Assembly (NCBI GenBank): GCA_002399025.1
Contig: DHCV01000026.1
Location: 1 to 64,000 of the forward strand
Direction: 5' to 3'
Length of the DNA: 64,000 nt
Source of the DNA: Bacteroidales bacterium UBA4893
GTDB lineage: Bacteria; Bacteroidota; Bacteroidia; Bacteroidales; P3
The position numbers and the translations under genes are program-made. This document shows, piece by piece, positions 9,220-18,247 of this stretch. Numbering within the stretch: position 1 is the stretch's first letter; each line of letters opens with the position of its first letter. The notes beneath the pieces were generated by a model. It made no database searches. It saw only the letters and a list, made by a program, of their open reading frames with translations, and was not told the origin of the DNA.

Positions 9220-9702
9220 TTGATTTTTTTTCTTCTCAAAGACAAATTTCTTATTTAGATAGAAAACTAAAAGGGAGTTAGGCAAAATTACAATTGCTTG
9301 CCCAATGGCATCGGAAAGTTTATCTTGATTAATTGGAAGAGAATGAATAAACTGAAGACTTTCTCTTGAAAGGATATATTCGTATAATTCTGACTTACCC
9401 AAAAAATAAAGCTCCAAAACATTAATCAAATAAACAAAACCATAGACCAAAAAGAAACTGAAAAGAAGTTTATTGCTCTTATTTTCAAAAACAATATATC
9501 CTGTAGTCTTATAATTAAACAAAACTCCAATAATCTGAGAAAAAAGCAATGACAAACTATAGTGAAGTCCAATCCAAATGAAGAAAAGAAAAAGGAAGTA
9601 CCCAAAAGCAGTGTTTAGCAACCCTACTAAGAGGAATCTAAGGAGCTTATTCTCTATTTTCCATATCAGAGTAATGGGGTAAAGCAAAATTTTCTGAAGC
9701 AT
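9214..9702 (-). CDS. GtrA-like membrane protein
   Basis: Small integral membrane protein of the GtrA family, usually linked to flipping or presenting lipid-linked sugars during surface polysaccharide synthesis. Four hydrophobic segments are visible at about 20-40, 48-62, 80-100 and 130-150. Family words are present: FLLVGLLNTAFGYFLF, FNYKTTGYIVF and the end LLVFYLNKKFVFEKK. At 162 aa it is slightly longer than typical because of a loop at about 100-128. It stands alone, divergent from surE, so the partner glycosyltransferase cannot be named from context. Confidence 0.8.
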   Translation of the reverse strand: MLQKILLYPITLIWKIENKLLRFLLVGLLNTAFGYFLFLFFIWIGLHYSLSLLFSQIIGVLFNYKTTGYIVFENKSNKLLFSFFLVYGFVYLINVLELYFLGKSELYEYILSRESLQFIHSLPINQDKLSDAIGQAIVILPNSLLVFYLNKKFVFEKKKNQG

Positions 9703-9719
9703 ATTTTTTATTTAAAGAG

Positions 9720-9727
9720 CAAAAGTA
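9720..9727 (-). promoter_or_regulatory. -7 element of the GtrA-like gene
   Basis: CAAAAGTA reads TACTTTTG on the minus strand, 18 bp before the start codon. It lies back-to-back with the surE -7 box. Confidence 0.55.
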
Positions 9728-9740
9728 ATATTTTTATACT

Positions 9741-9748
9741 TATCTTTG
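9741..9748 (+). promoter_or_regulatory. -7 element of surE operon
   Basis: TATCTTTG fits TAnnTTTG, 46 bp before the surE ATG. It forms a tight divergent promoter pair with the GtrA-like gene. Confidence 0.55.
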
Positions 9749-9793
9749 TAAATTATTTTTGAAATATTTTAACTTTGAATTGACTGAATAATT

Positions 9794-10552
9794 ATGAAAA
9801 GACCATTGATATTTGTTACAAACGATGATAGCTATTGGGCAAAGGGTATTCAACTTCTTATCCAACTAATGAGTAAAATTGGAGATGTTGTTGTTGTTGC
9901 TCCTCTAACCCAACAAAGCGGGAAAAGTCATGCAATAACCACAATTAGACCTTTGAGATTGAAGAAAATGGAGGAAAGAGAAGGATTTGTTGGTTATGCT
10001 TGCAATGGAACCCCTGTTGATTGTGTGAAGATGGCATTTAGCATTATTTTCAAGGACAGAAGACCCGACTTAGTTGTGGCAGGAATTAATCATGGTTCAA
10101 ATGCTTCTATTAATACAATTTATAGTGGAACAATGGCAGCTGTTTTTGAGGGATGTGCCGAAGGGATTCCAAGCGTTGGTTTCTCAGTAGATAATCATGA
10201 TGTGGAAGCTGATTTCTCCTATTGTAGTCCAATAATCAATAAGATAGCAAATGATGTTTTGGAAAATGGATTAACTGAAAATGTGTGTTTGAATATTAAT
10301 TTCCCACATGAAAACATAAAAGGCATAAAGGTTTGTCATCAAGCAAAAGCCTATTGGAACGAAAGTTTTGTAGAGAGGAAAGACCCAATGGGATTTTCTT
10401 ATTATTGGTTGACAGGAATTTATAACTGCAAAGATGAAAATAGCAGGGCAGACCATTTGGCAATGAAGGATGGTTATTGTGCCATAACTCCAATGCATGT
10501 TGATTTAACGGCTTATAAAGTTATTGAAGAGTACAAAAACCGTTTTGAATAA
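9794..10552 (+). CDS. surE: 5'/3'-nucleotidase SurE
   Basis: Metal-dependent phosphatase that dephosphorylates nucleoside monophosphates, a stationary-phase survival protein. The N-terminus FVTNDDSYWAKGIQLL holds the metal-binding Asp pair; the usual NDDG is NDDS here. GTPVDCVKM, the metal-ligand segment GINHGSNAS and YSGTMAAVFEG follow in the family order. Length 252 aa is normal. Its stop overlaps the next start (TAATG), and lpxB follows, so it heads an operon with lpxB, a link often seen in Bacteroidota. Confidence 0.93.
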   Translation: MKRPLIFVTNDDSYWAKGIQLLIQLMSKIGDVVVVAPLTQQSGKSHAITTIRPLRLKKMEEREGFVGYACNGTPVDCVKMAFSIIFKDRRPDLVVAGINHGSNASINTIYSGTMAAVFEGCAEGIPSVGFSVDNHDVEADFSYCSPIINKIANDVLENGLTENVCLNINFPHENIKGIKVCHQAKAYWNESFVERKDPMGFSYYWLTGIYNCKDENSRADHLAMKDGYCAITPMHVDLTAYKVIEEYKNRFE

Positions 10553-10848
10553 TGATTGAAAAACTAAGAAAGGATAATTTTCTCTTTGGATTATTTGTTG
10601 GACTTCTCTCAACAATTGTTTCGGCATTGATTTTATTGTCAGGCTTATATCTTTTCTCAATGACAATCAATGATAATCCCAAAATATTTCTCTTTTCTTT
10701 TGTTGCTCCAATATTTCTTATGCGTTGGTATTTTAAGATTGAAAGCGTAAAATCAGCGAGAGGAGTTTTGATAATCATTATGCTTGGCATGATTGCATTA
10801 ATTGCTTATTTATATAAATTGGGAGTGTTCACAGTTATCAAAGAATAA
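10552..10848 (+). CDS. Small three-helix membrane protein
   Basis: Unrecognised 98-aa protein with three hydrophobic segments at about 10-35, 42-60 and 70-90. It overlaps the surE stop by one base and ends 7 bp before lpxB, so it is translated within the surE-lpxB operon. Its position suggests a conserved membrane companion of the lipid A gene, but nothing in the sequence gives a function. Confidence 0.7.
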   Translation: MIEKLRKDNFLFGLFVGLLSTIVSALILLSGLYLFSMTINDNPKIFLFSFVAPIFLMRWYFKIESVKSARGVLIIIMLGMIALIAYLYKLGVFTVIKE

Positions 10849-10855
10849 GGAAGAT

Positions 10856-11974
10856 ATGAAATATTATATTATTGCAGGAGAGGTTTCGGGTGATTTGCAT
10901 GCGTCTTACTTAATGAAAGAAATTAAGTTTAGGGATGAGAACGCTGAGTTTAGGGCTTGGGGAGGAGATAGAATGAAGAATGAGGGTGCAACCATTGTAA
11001 AACATATAAAGGACATGAACTTTATGGGTTTTGTTGAGGTTCTTGCTAACCTGAAAGCGATTCTAAACAATTTAAAAGAATGCAAAAAAGATATAATTGA
11101 ATATAATCCAGATTGCATTATCTTTGTTGACTATCCTGGTTTCAATCTTCGCATAGCTGCCTTTGCACATCAAAAAGGCTTTAAGACCTTCTATTATATT
11201 TCTCCAAAAGTTTGGGCTTGGAAGAAAGGTAGGATTTCAATCATGAAAAAGGTTTTAACAAAGTTATTTGTGATTTTCCCATTTGAGAAAGAATTTTTCC
11301 AAAAACATAATTTAGAAGTTGAGTACTATGGTAATCCTCTTTTGGATGAGATATTGGATTATAGAAAAACTCAGGACAGAGAAATTTTCCTAAGAGAGAA
11401 TTCGTTGGGCGAAAAGCCTATTGTGGCTCTTTTGCCAGGTAGTAGGGTTCAGGAAATTAAGAACATACTTTCTGTTCAGATGAGCTTGGTTGAAAAATTC
11501 CCCGATTTTGATTTCGTAATAGCTGGTTTGGATACTTATAACGAAAGCTTTTACAGAAAATATATGGAGGAAAAGGATGTCAAGATAGTATTTAATAAGA
11601 TATATTCCCTTCTAAATGTTTCCTATTGTGCTGTTGTTTGTTCAGGGACTGCAACCTTAGAGACGGCTCTATTTAATGTTCCCGAAGTAGTTTGCTATAA
11701 GGCTAATCCAATCTCGTTTGCAATAGGTAAGATGTTGGTTAATCTAAAATTTATTTCCCTTGTTAACATTATTCTTAATCGTAAGGTAGTAGTTGAACTT
11801 CTGCAGAAGGATTGGAACGAACATAGTCTGGAAAAGGAGTTTAGGAAAATTGCTTACGACAAAAGATATAGAACTGAAATGGAAATGAATTACTCAAATT
11901 TACAAACAATTTTGGGTTCTGCAGGTGCAAGTAAGAAGATAGCTAAGAGAATTTATGAAATTATTAGTGAATAG
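10856..11974 (+). CDS. lpxB: Lipid-A-disaccharide synthase
   Basis: Condenses UDP-2,3-diacylglucosamine with lipid X to form the lipid A disaccharide at the inner membrane. The ATG at 10856 gives the family start MKYYIIAGEVSGDLHAS. Other family words are AWGGDRM, MGFVEVL, VDYPGFNLRIA, YYISPKVWAWK, LLPGSRVQEI and CSGTATLE. Length 372 aa is normal. Longer in-frame extensions run into the preceding gene and are rejected. A second lipid A-type enzyme, an LpxH-like phosphatase, lies at 55189-55971. Confidence 0.95.
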   Translation: MKYYIIAGEVSGDLHASYLMKEIKFRDENAEFRAWGGDRMKNEGATIVKHIKDMNFMGFVEVLANLKAILNNLKECKKDIIEYNPDCIIFVDYPGFNLRIAAFAHQKGFKTFYYISPKVWAWKKGRISIMKKVLTKLFVIFPFEKEFFQKHNLEVEYYGNPLLDEILDYRKTQDREIFLRENSLGEKPIVALLPGSRVQEIKNILSVQMSLVEKFPDFDFVIAGLDTYNESFYRKYMEEKDVKIVFNKIYSLLNVSYCAVVCSGTATLETALFNVPEVVCYKANPISFAIGKMLVNLKFISLVNIILNRKVVVELLQKDWNEHSLEKEFRKIAYDKRYRTEMEMNYSNLQTILGSAGASKKIAKRIYEIISE

Positions 11975-11989
11975 GAGGAAGAAAGAAAA

Positions 11990-13153
11990 ATGAAATTAAG
12001 CATAAAGATACATATTTTACTTATTACTCTCCTGTTGCTCTCAATTGGACTAAAGGCTCAAAAATTAGATATTAGGATTTTTACCGATACTAAACTAAAT
12101 GAGATTTCTTTTATTCCTTCTTTTGGGAGATACTTTGTTGAAATTGATAATAAAAAGCAGTCAATAAAGAAATCAGATATTGTTAGAATAAAAACTCAAG
12201 CTGATAAGGTATCATTGTATATTAATGATTCACTGATTGGAAACTATAAGGAGCTTAAGTTTAGTTCCGAAGGACTTATGAGTTTCTTTTTGCTTAGGAC
12301 AAAGGACACAAATCTGATAAAAGATAGGAGATATGATGATAATTTGATTGTGAAGGTCAAGAATAAGGACTTGTTCCTAATCAATAATATTGAAACAGAA
12401 AGCTATATTGCTGGAGTTGTTCAGGCAGAAACTTGGGGAGCAACAACGAATGTTGATTTCTTTAAGCTTCAAGCAATTTGCGTCAGGAATTACTTATTTA
12501 AAAACCTCAATAAACATAAGGCTGAAGGATTTCATTTATGCGATGGGGTTCATTGCCAAGCCTATAAGGGAAGAGCAAATCAGGTTGAGGTTATTCAAGG
12601 GGCATATAATAGCAAAGGAGAAATAATTGTTGATTCATTAGGAAACATTATTGAAACTGTTTTCCATTCCAATTCAGGTGGGCAAACCGTTAATTCCGAA
12701 GATGTTTGGGGAAAGCCCTTTAGTCATTTGGTAGGAAAAATTGATAGTTTTTCCGTTGGAACAAAAGCTTATCAATGGGAAAAATACATAAAAATTAGGG
12801 ATTGGAAACGCTATTTTAGAGAAAAGGGCGTTAATATTAAGAATGATTCAATAGAAAAAGAATTGCTTAATTTCTCACAAAAGGATGGAAGAAAGAAAGA
12901 AATGCTTGGCGTTCCTTTGGTGCAGATACGAAAAGACTTTGGATTGCGTTCTACTTTCTTTGATTGTCAGGAATGGGGCTCAGAAGTAAGGCTAAATGGC
13001 AGGGGATATGGTCATGGAGTTGGGCTTAGTCAGGAAGGAGCAATAAATATGTGCAATCAAGGTTATGAGTATTGGCAAGTGATTGAACATTACTATAGTG
13101 GAGCAAGGATTAAGCGATTAGATGATGATATTATAATAAATACAAGTAAATAA
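11990..13153 (+). CDS. SpoIID/LytB-domain protein
   Basis: Exported protein with a SpoIID/LytB domain; SpoIID is a lytic transglycosylase acting on peptidoglycan glycan strands lacking stem peptides. A signal peptide ends near LKAQ (residue 24). The domain spans about 135-380: ETESYIAGVVQAE with the likely catalytic Glu, KLQAICVRNYL, HSNSGGQTVNSEDVWG, and GRGYGHGVGLSQEGA near the end, all diagnostic. The first 130 residues are a beta-rich N-terminal region. It follows lpxB by 15 bp. In non-sporulating Bacteroidota these proteins probably act in cell-wall remodelling. Confidence 0.88.
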   Translation: MKLSIKIHILLITLLLLSIGLKAQKLDIRIFTDTKLNEISFIPSFGRYFVEIDNKKQSIKKSDIVRIKTQADKVSLYINDSLIGNYKELKFSSEGLMSFFLLRTKDTNLIKDRRYDDNLIVKVKNKDLFLINNIETESYIAGVVQAETWGATTNVDFFKLQAICVRNYLFKNLNKHKAEGFHLCDGVHCQAYKGRANQVEVIQGAYNSKGEIIVDSLGNIIETVFHSNSGGQTVNSEDVWGKPFSHLVGKIDSFSVGTKAYQWEKYIKIRDWKRYFREKGVNIKNDSIEKELLNFSQKDGRKKEMLGVPLVQIRKDFGLRSTFFDCQEWGSEVRLNGRGYGHGVGLSQEGAINMCNQGYEYWQVIEHYYSGARIKRLDDDIIINTSK

Positions 13154-13172
13154 AAACAAAAACAGAATAAAG

Positions 13173-13757
13173 ATGAAAAAAATAGTTCTTTTAGCATTTG
13201 CGATGATAATCTTTTTAGGAACGTCGAATGCTCAAAATAAAATAAACTGGATTAAGATTACTGAGGTTGAAAATCAGATTAAGGCTGACGGAAAAGATGC
13301 TAAACGTGTCTTTATAGACTGCTACACTGATTGGTGCGGTTGGTGCAAGAGGATGGATAACGATACTTTCTCCGACACAACAATTGCCAAACTAATGAAT
13401 CATTTCTTCTATAGCATAAAGTATGATGCAGAATCAAAAGAAGAAGTAACCTTTGGAGGAAAGACCTATGTTAATCCAACCCCAACAGGAAGAAGGGGAG
13501 CAACTCACGACTTGGCAAGAATGCTTTTAGGAAATAGATTATCCTATCCTTCATATTCAATTCTAAACCCTGATTTAACCATTGCAACAGTTATTCCTGG
13601 TTACTATCCAGCAAAGGATTTTGAACCAATGGTAGTATTCTTGGGTGGAAGATACGAGACAAAATATAGCTTTGAAGAGTTTCGTAAGATTTATGAAACA
13701 AAGATTAAGCCAGATTTGATGAAAGAAATAGATAAAAAAGCAAAGAAAAAGAAATAG
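13173..13757 (+). CDS. Periplasmic thioredoxin-fold protein
   Basis: Secreted thioredoxin-like protein of the thioredoxin_7/DUF255-like kind. Residues 1-21 are a signal peptide ending in NAQ. The active site reads DCYTDWCGWCKRMDNDTF, a CGWC disulfide motif, followed by a helix and VNPTPTGRRG in place of the usual cis-Pro segment. The C-terminus is Lys-rich (KKAKKKK). At 194 aa it is of normal size. It follows the SpoIID gene by 19 bp in the same operon. Oxidase or reductase direction cannot be told from sequence. Confidence 0.82.
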   Translation: MKKIVLLAFAMIIFLGTSNAQNKINWIKITEVENQIKADGKDAKRVFIDCYTDWCGWCKRMDNDTFSDTTIAKLMNHFFYSIKYDAESKEEVTFGGKTYVNPTPTGRRGATHDLARMLLGNRLSYPSYSILNPDLTIATVIPGYYPAKDFEPMVVFLGGRYETKYSFEEFRKIYETKIKPDLMKEIDKKAKKKK

Positions 13758-13795
13758 ACTTTAAACTAATAACTCATTACTGTTTTTTACTCGAA

Positions 13796-15058
13796 ATGCC
13801 TAAAAAAGAAATCATTAAACAACTTCTTAAGGAAAACATAATATTAGCTACCGGTTGCACTGAGCCGGTAGCTGTTGCTTTATGCGTAGCCAAAGCTAAA
13901 GAAACTCTTGGCAAAGAGCCACAGAGGATTGAACTTCATCTAAGCCCTAACATAATTAAGAATGCAATGGGAGTTGGAATACCTGGAACTAATATGAAAG
14001 GACTCCCAATTGCTGTTGCTATTGGAGTGGTTGGAGGTAATTCTGCCAATGGATTGGATGTTTTGAATGATGCAGGAAAGCATCTTGAAAAAGCAAAACA
14101 ATGGTTAAAGAATAATAGATTGGAAATCATCCATGCAAAAGATGTAGATAAGCTCTATATTGAATGCAGGGCTTATTCAGATGAAGAATATTCAAGGGCA
14201 GTGATTTCAAAAACTCATAACAACTTTACTCATGTTGAAAAGAGCGGCGAGGTAATTTTTCATAAGGAAGAAAAGACAGATATTCAAGCTAATACCAATG
14301 AAAATGTTAGGATAACCTCAAAGGATGTTTTTGATTATGCAACACTGACCGAATTGAGTGAGTTGGAATGGGTTATGGATATTGCTAAGGTTATCAAAGC
14401 AACCTCAGAAGAAGGACTAAAGGGCGACTATGGGCTTAGGATTGGCAAATTGATGTTCTCCAATGATGACTTAACATCCAAAGAAAAAGTGATTGCAATG
14501 ACTTGTGCAGCTTCCGATGCAAGAATGGATGGAGTCTCTTTGCCTGTTTACTCCAATTCAGGTTCTGGCAATCAAGGAATAACCTGTACAATGCCCGTTT
14601 ATGAGTTTGGCATGCAGAAAAACAAATCCAATGAGGAAATAATCAGGGCTTTAATCCTTTCACACCTAATGTCAATCTACATAAAACAATACATTGGGCG
14701 ACTTTCAGCTCTTTGTGGAATTGTAAATGCTTCAATTGGGGTGTCCTCAGCATTGGTTTACCTTCAAGGTGGCACCTACGAGCAAGTTTGCTACTCCATT
14801 AAGAATATGATAAACACCCTAACAGGAATGATTTGTGATGGAGCAAAGCCATCTTGTGCCTTGAAGATTTCAGCAGGACTAAATGCAGCCTTCGACTCAT
14901 CAGCCCTTGCCATACGCAATATTGTTGTTGATGAAACCGATGGAATAAGCGAGAGGGATATTGAACGCTCAATAAAGAATCTTGGGAAAATTGGACGTTA
15001 TGGAATGGATGAGATTGACCAAATGATTCTTGAGATTATGACCCATAAGGAAAACTAA
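13796..15058 (+). CDS. L-cysteine desulfidase / UPF0597 family protein
   Basis: Belongs to the UPF0597 (CyuA/CdsB-like, related to L-serine dehydratase alpha) family; characterised members break L-cysteine to pyruvate, ammonia and sulfide with a [4Fe-4S] cluster. Family words run in order: LATGCTEPVAVAL near 18-30, GVGIPGTNMKG, SGSGNQGITCTMP, LCGIVNASIG and MICDGAKPSCALK, supplying the conserved Cys residues. Length 420 aa is normal. It follows the thioredoxin gene by 38 bp and could be in the same transcript. Whether the substrate is cysteine or another amino acid is not decided by the sequence. Confidence 0.85.
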   Translation: MPKKEIIKQLLKENIILATGCTEPVAVALCVAKAKETLGKEPQRIELHLSPNIIKNAMGVGIPGTNMKGLPIAVAIGVVGGNSANGLDVLNDAGKHLEKAKQWLKNNRLEIIHAKDVDKLYIECRAYSDEEYSRAVISKTHNNFTHVEKSGEVIFHKEEKTDIQANTNENVRITSKDVFDYATLTELSELEWVMDIAKVIKATSEEGLKGDYGLRIGKLMFSNDDLTSKEKVIAMTCAASDARMDGVSLPVYSNSGSGNQGITCTMPVYEFGMQKNKSNEEIIRALILSHLMSIYIKQYIGRLSALCGIVNASIGVSSALVYLQGGTYEQVCYSIKNMINTLTGMICDGAKPSCALKISAGLNAAFDSSALAIRNIVVDETDGISERDIERSIKNLGKIGRYGMDEIDQMILEIMTHKEN

Positions 15059-15118
15059 TAATTTCTTGATTATTTTTAGAGCAAAATTTATTAGAAAAAA
15101 CTATCCCTCACATACCCA

Positions 15119-15219
15119 AAATTAAACGTTACTTATTCGAAAATAACCGTTACTTATTTTGAAATAATCGTTACTTAATTTGAAATAACCGTTACTTATT
15201 TTTAATTAAAGAAGGGTTA
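15119..15219 (+). repeat. 21-bp-period array A, word GTTACTTA
   Basis: GTTACTTA occurs at 15128, 15149, 15170 and 15191, an exact 21-bp step, each within AAATAACCGTTACTTAATTT-like units. A fifth in-phase unit at 15212 reads AAGGGTTA instead. The core contains the inverted repeat TAAC.GTTA flanked by AAATAA/TTATTT. The same unit occurs in arrays at 31.8, 40.1 and 47.3 kb, and the odd terminal unit recurs in the 40.1 kb array. Confidence 0.85.
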
Positions 15220-15255
15220 ATTATGATTAAGTTTTATTGTTTAAGATAAAACTAT

Positions 15256-15263
15256 TATCTTTG
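15256..15263 (+). promoter_or_regulatory. -7 element of the gene at 15296
   Basis: TATCTTTG fits TAnnTTTG, with a TTG at 15238-15240 near the -33 position. It lies just downstream of array A. Confidence 0.55.
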
Positions 15264-15295
15264 AAGTTTGAAATGTATTTCTAATCTTATAAGTT

Positions 15296-15712
15296 ATGGA
15301 AAATAAAACTAAACATCTTAGTCTTCACCTCATTGAGTTAATCTTTGGAGTAGTATATTTAATTACAAATATTATTTTAGCTCGCTACCAAAAGTTTGGT
15401 ATTCTTTCAATGTTTTCTTCTCTTATGATTATTGCATTTGCTGTGCTTATGATTATTTTTAGGAAAAGACATGTCTATTTTAAGCTCAAGCCCGCAATGT
15501 TCTTTTTCTCTCTTTATTACAAACTTTTTGCCTTAGGGGCATTAATATTTATCTTTGCTAACTATCCAATGAAGGATGTTATTTCAATTGTGTTGGTTGC
15601 AATATGTATTCTATATATGATTTTTGCATATATTGTTAAAAAACAGTATAATGAGATGTTTAATGCTTATGTGTATTGGCAAATAGTTACACTTTTCTTC
15701 CTTTTCTTCTAA
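15296..15712 (+). CDS. Four-helix membrane protein of unknown function
   Basis: Unrecognised 138-aa integral membrane protein. Four to five hydrophobic stretches are visible at about 10-28, 36-54, 68-86, 92-112 and 122-138, separated by short basic loops (FRKRHVYFKLK, VKKQYNEMF). It has its own -7 box and no obvious operon partner. Low Gly and many Phe/Ile residues are typical of small Bacteroidota membrane proteins of no assigned role. Confidence 0.65.
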   Translation: MENKTKHLSLHLIELIFGVVYLITNIILARYQKFGILSMFSSLMIIAFAVLMIIFRKRHVYFKLKPAMFFFSLYYKLFALGALIFIFANYPMKDVISIVLVAICILYMIFAYIVKKQYNEMFNAYVYWQIVTLFFLFF

Positions 15713-15955
15713 ACATTTTTACCACTTATTGAGTTTTATATTTTGTATCTATGCTATCTTTGATAAGTACACCTTTACTCTTTCTTGTGATATTGGATCC
15801 AAAATAACGTAGGGACACATCTATTATCTGATAGAGAAAACTATCCTAATATTTGCATGTTTTTCTCTTTAGGTTATGATTTTTAGGAAATAGAATAAGG
15901 TTTTAATTTCACCAAACTTTGTTTAAATAGATTTGAATAAGGATTATTGAGTTTA
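15713..15955. other. Gene-free stretch
   Basis: AT-rich spacer between converging genes. It contains isolated TAnnTTTG-like words (TATCTTTG near 15757) and a short CTAT...ATAG inverted repeat near 15810-15826, but no ORF, array or clear terminator that I can support. Confidence 0.4.
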
Positions 15956-18247
15956 TTACCAATTCTTTTTATATTCTGATTGGGTTGTTGTTTGAGATGA
16001 GGTTGAGTAGTCGGTGTTGATTTCTTCCAAATACTTGCTGCAATCCATTTCAATGCTAATATTCTCTGGAGCAGTAAAGTCCCCTTGATAGAATTTTAAT
16101 GAATTATCCTTCTCACAACGTTTCATAAACAAACCATAAACAGGTAATGCCATTGATGCTCCTTGTCCTAAGGCTGTGGAACGAAAATGTATGGAGCGAA
16201 ATTCTCCTCCAACCCAAACGGCTGTTGCCAATCTTGGATTAATGCCAATAAACCAACCGTCTGAATTATTATCCGTTGTTCCTGTCTTTCCAGCAATAAC
16301 ACTCCTTAAATTATAGATATACCTTAATCTTCTTCCTGTTCCACTTTCAACAACTCCTTTCATAAGGTCTATAACCAAATAGGATGTCTGTGGGTCAAGT
16401 GCAACATTGGATTTGGTCTTTGATGCATCCAAAACCACTCCTTTATTATCTGTTATTCTTGTTATGAATATAGGCTCAATATGGGTTCCTCTATTTGCAA
16501 AGGTAGCCATTGCTTGTGCCATTTCAATCACCGATAAATCGCTTGTTCCCAAACTAATGGAAGGAACGGCAGGTATTGCAGACTTAATTCCCATCTTCCT
16601 AACCAATGAAATTATAGAATTTGGGGTTGTGTAGTTCTTAATCAGGTTAGCAGAAATATAGTTAATGGAATTTGCTAATGCCCATTTAAGAGAAATCATT
16701 TCACCCTCTCTTGTATTATTGGAATTACGAGGAGTCCAATTATCAAAGTCTTCAAATGTAACTGGAATATTTGGTAGTGTAAAACATGGAGAAAGCTCAT
16801 TATCTCGCATTGCTGCTGCATAAACAAATGGTTTGAAGGTTGAACCAACCTGCCTTTGTCCCTGAACAGCATTATCAAACTTAAAATACTTATAATCTAT
16901 TCCACCAACATAAACCTTAACATGTCCTGTTTGTGGCTCAATCGATACCATTCCTGTGTTGAGGAAAAACTTATAATACCTGAGTGAATCCCATGGACTC
17001 ATAACAGTATCCTTAGCCCCCTTCCACGTAAAAACTCTCATTTCAACCTTCTCATTAAAAGCCTTTCTTATCTCTTTTTCAGTAAAGCCTTCAAGTTTCA
17101 TTGTTTGATATCGTTCGGAGTTTCGCATTGATTGAAGATATGTCTTTTCAATCTCATCCTTAGATATTCCTGTGAATGGGGCAGAGGCATAGCCTTTAGT
17201 GTGGGCATAGAATTGAGCTTGCAAAGTCTTGAAATGCTCCTTGACAGCCTCTTCAGCATAACGTTGCATCTTAAAGTCAATGGTAGTATATATCCTTAGA
17301 CCATCCCTATGAACATCGTAAGATTCGCCATTTTGTTTCTTATGGGTTTTCCCCCATTCTTTCATGTAATTCCTTATGTACTCTCTAAAATAAGTAGCAA
17401 TTCCTTCATCATGAGATTGAGGATTATAGCGGCTTATGTCTAATGGGGTCTTCATTAGTTTTTCAGCTTCTTCTTTTTCAAGAAATTCATATTTAGCCAT
17501 TTGAGACAATACAGTATTTCTTCTAATCCTTGAACGCTCGTTCCTCCTAATCGGATTATATGCAGTAGGTGCCCTCAATAATCCAACCAAGGTTGCAGAC
17601 TCCTCAACTTTGAGTTCTGAAGGTAGTTTGTCGAAAAAGGTTCTTGATGCTGTTTTAATTCCAAAGGCATTACTCCCAAAATCAACTGTATTCAAATACA
17701 TAGTAAGGATTTCTTCCTTAGTATAGTTTCTTTCGAGCTTAATGGCAACAACCCATTCCTTTAGCTTTGAATAGACAACTCCAAGTTTAGACTTTTGTTC
17801 TCTTGGGAAAAGGTTCTTTGCTAATTGTTGAGTAATGGTACTTCCTCCACCAGAGCCTCTATCTCCTCCCAATATTGTTTTCCCCAAAACCCTAAACAAA
17901 CTCTTGAAATCTATCCCAGAATGCTTATAAAACCTCACATCTTCTGTGGCAATGAGGGCATCAATAAGATTTTTGGGTAAATCAGAATATTGAACGTTTG
18001 AGCGATTTTGAATTCCAATATATCCCAATATTTCTCCATCGGCAGAATATACCTCTGAGGCTAAATTGGAATTAGGGTTTTCTAATTGTTCGAAAGAAGG
18101 CATAAACCCCAACCATCCTAATGAAAGAAAGAAGAAAAACAGAAATAGAAGAATCATGAAAGTAGCAAAAATCTTCCACATTCTCCTTACATAGATTGAA
18201 AAATTATTGGTTTTTTTTGTTCTTTTATCTGTTTTGTTTTGAGCCAT
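15956..18247 (-). CDS. Class A penicillin-binding protein (PBP1A type)
   Basis: Bifunctional peptidoglycan glycosyltransferase and transpeptidase anchored in the inner membrane. One transmembrane helix lies at about 26-50. The GT51 domain shows ATEDVRFYKHSGID near 100 with its catalytic Glu and GGSTITQQLAKNLF. The transpeptidase has VGSTFKPF (SxxK), NSINYISAN (SxN) and AGKTGTTDNNSDGWF (KTG). Length 763 aa is normal. Its ATG overlaps the gldH stop by one base, so it is the last gene of a holB-ricT-gldH-pbp operon. Confidence 0.94.
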   Translation of the reverse strand: MAQNKTDKRTKKTNNFSIYVRRMWKIFATFMILLFLFFFFLSLGWLGFMPSFEQLENPNSNLASEVYSADGEILGYIGIQNRSNVQYSDLPKNLIDALIATEDVRFYKHSGIDFKSLFRVLGKTILGGDRGSGGGSTITQQLAKNLFPREQKSKLGVVYSKLKEWVVAIKLERNYTKEEILTMYLNTVDFGSNAFGIKTASRTFFDKLPSELKVEESATLVGLLRAPTAYNPIRRNERSRIRRNTVLSQMAKYEFLEKEEAEKLMKTPLDISRYNPQSHDEGIATYFREYIRNYMKEWGKTHKKQNGESYDVHRDGLRIYTTIDFKMQRYAEEAVKEHFKTLQAQFYAHTKGYASAPFTGISKDEIEKTYLQSMRNSERYQTMKLEGFTEKEIRKAFNEKVEMRVFTWKGAKDTVMSPWDSLRYYKFFLNTGMVSIEPQTGHVKVYVGGIDYKYFKFDNAVQGQRQVGSTFKPFVYAAAMRDNELSPCFTLPNIPVTFEDFDNWTPRNSNNTREGEMISLKWALANSINYISANLIKNYTTPNSIISLVRKMGIKSAIPAVPSISLGTSDLSVIEMAQAMATFANRGTHIEPIFITRITDNKGVVLDASKTKSNVALDPQTSYLVIDLMKGVVESGTGRRLRYIYNLRSVIAGKTGTTDNNSDGWFIGINPRLATAVWVGGEFRSIHFRSTALGQGASMALPVYGLFMKRCEKDNSLKFYQGDFTAPENISIEMDCSKYLEEINTDYSTSSQTTTQSEYKKNW

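Noticed and set aside
15790..15800. Isolated TTGGATCCAA palindrome
   Set aside because: Single copy, no partner or phase; chance occurrence is plausible.
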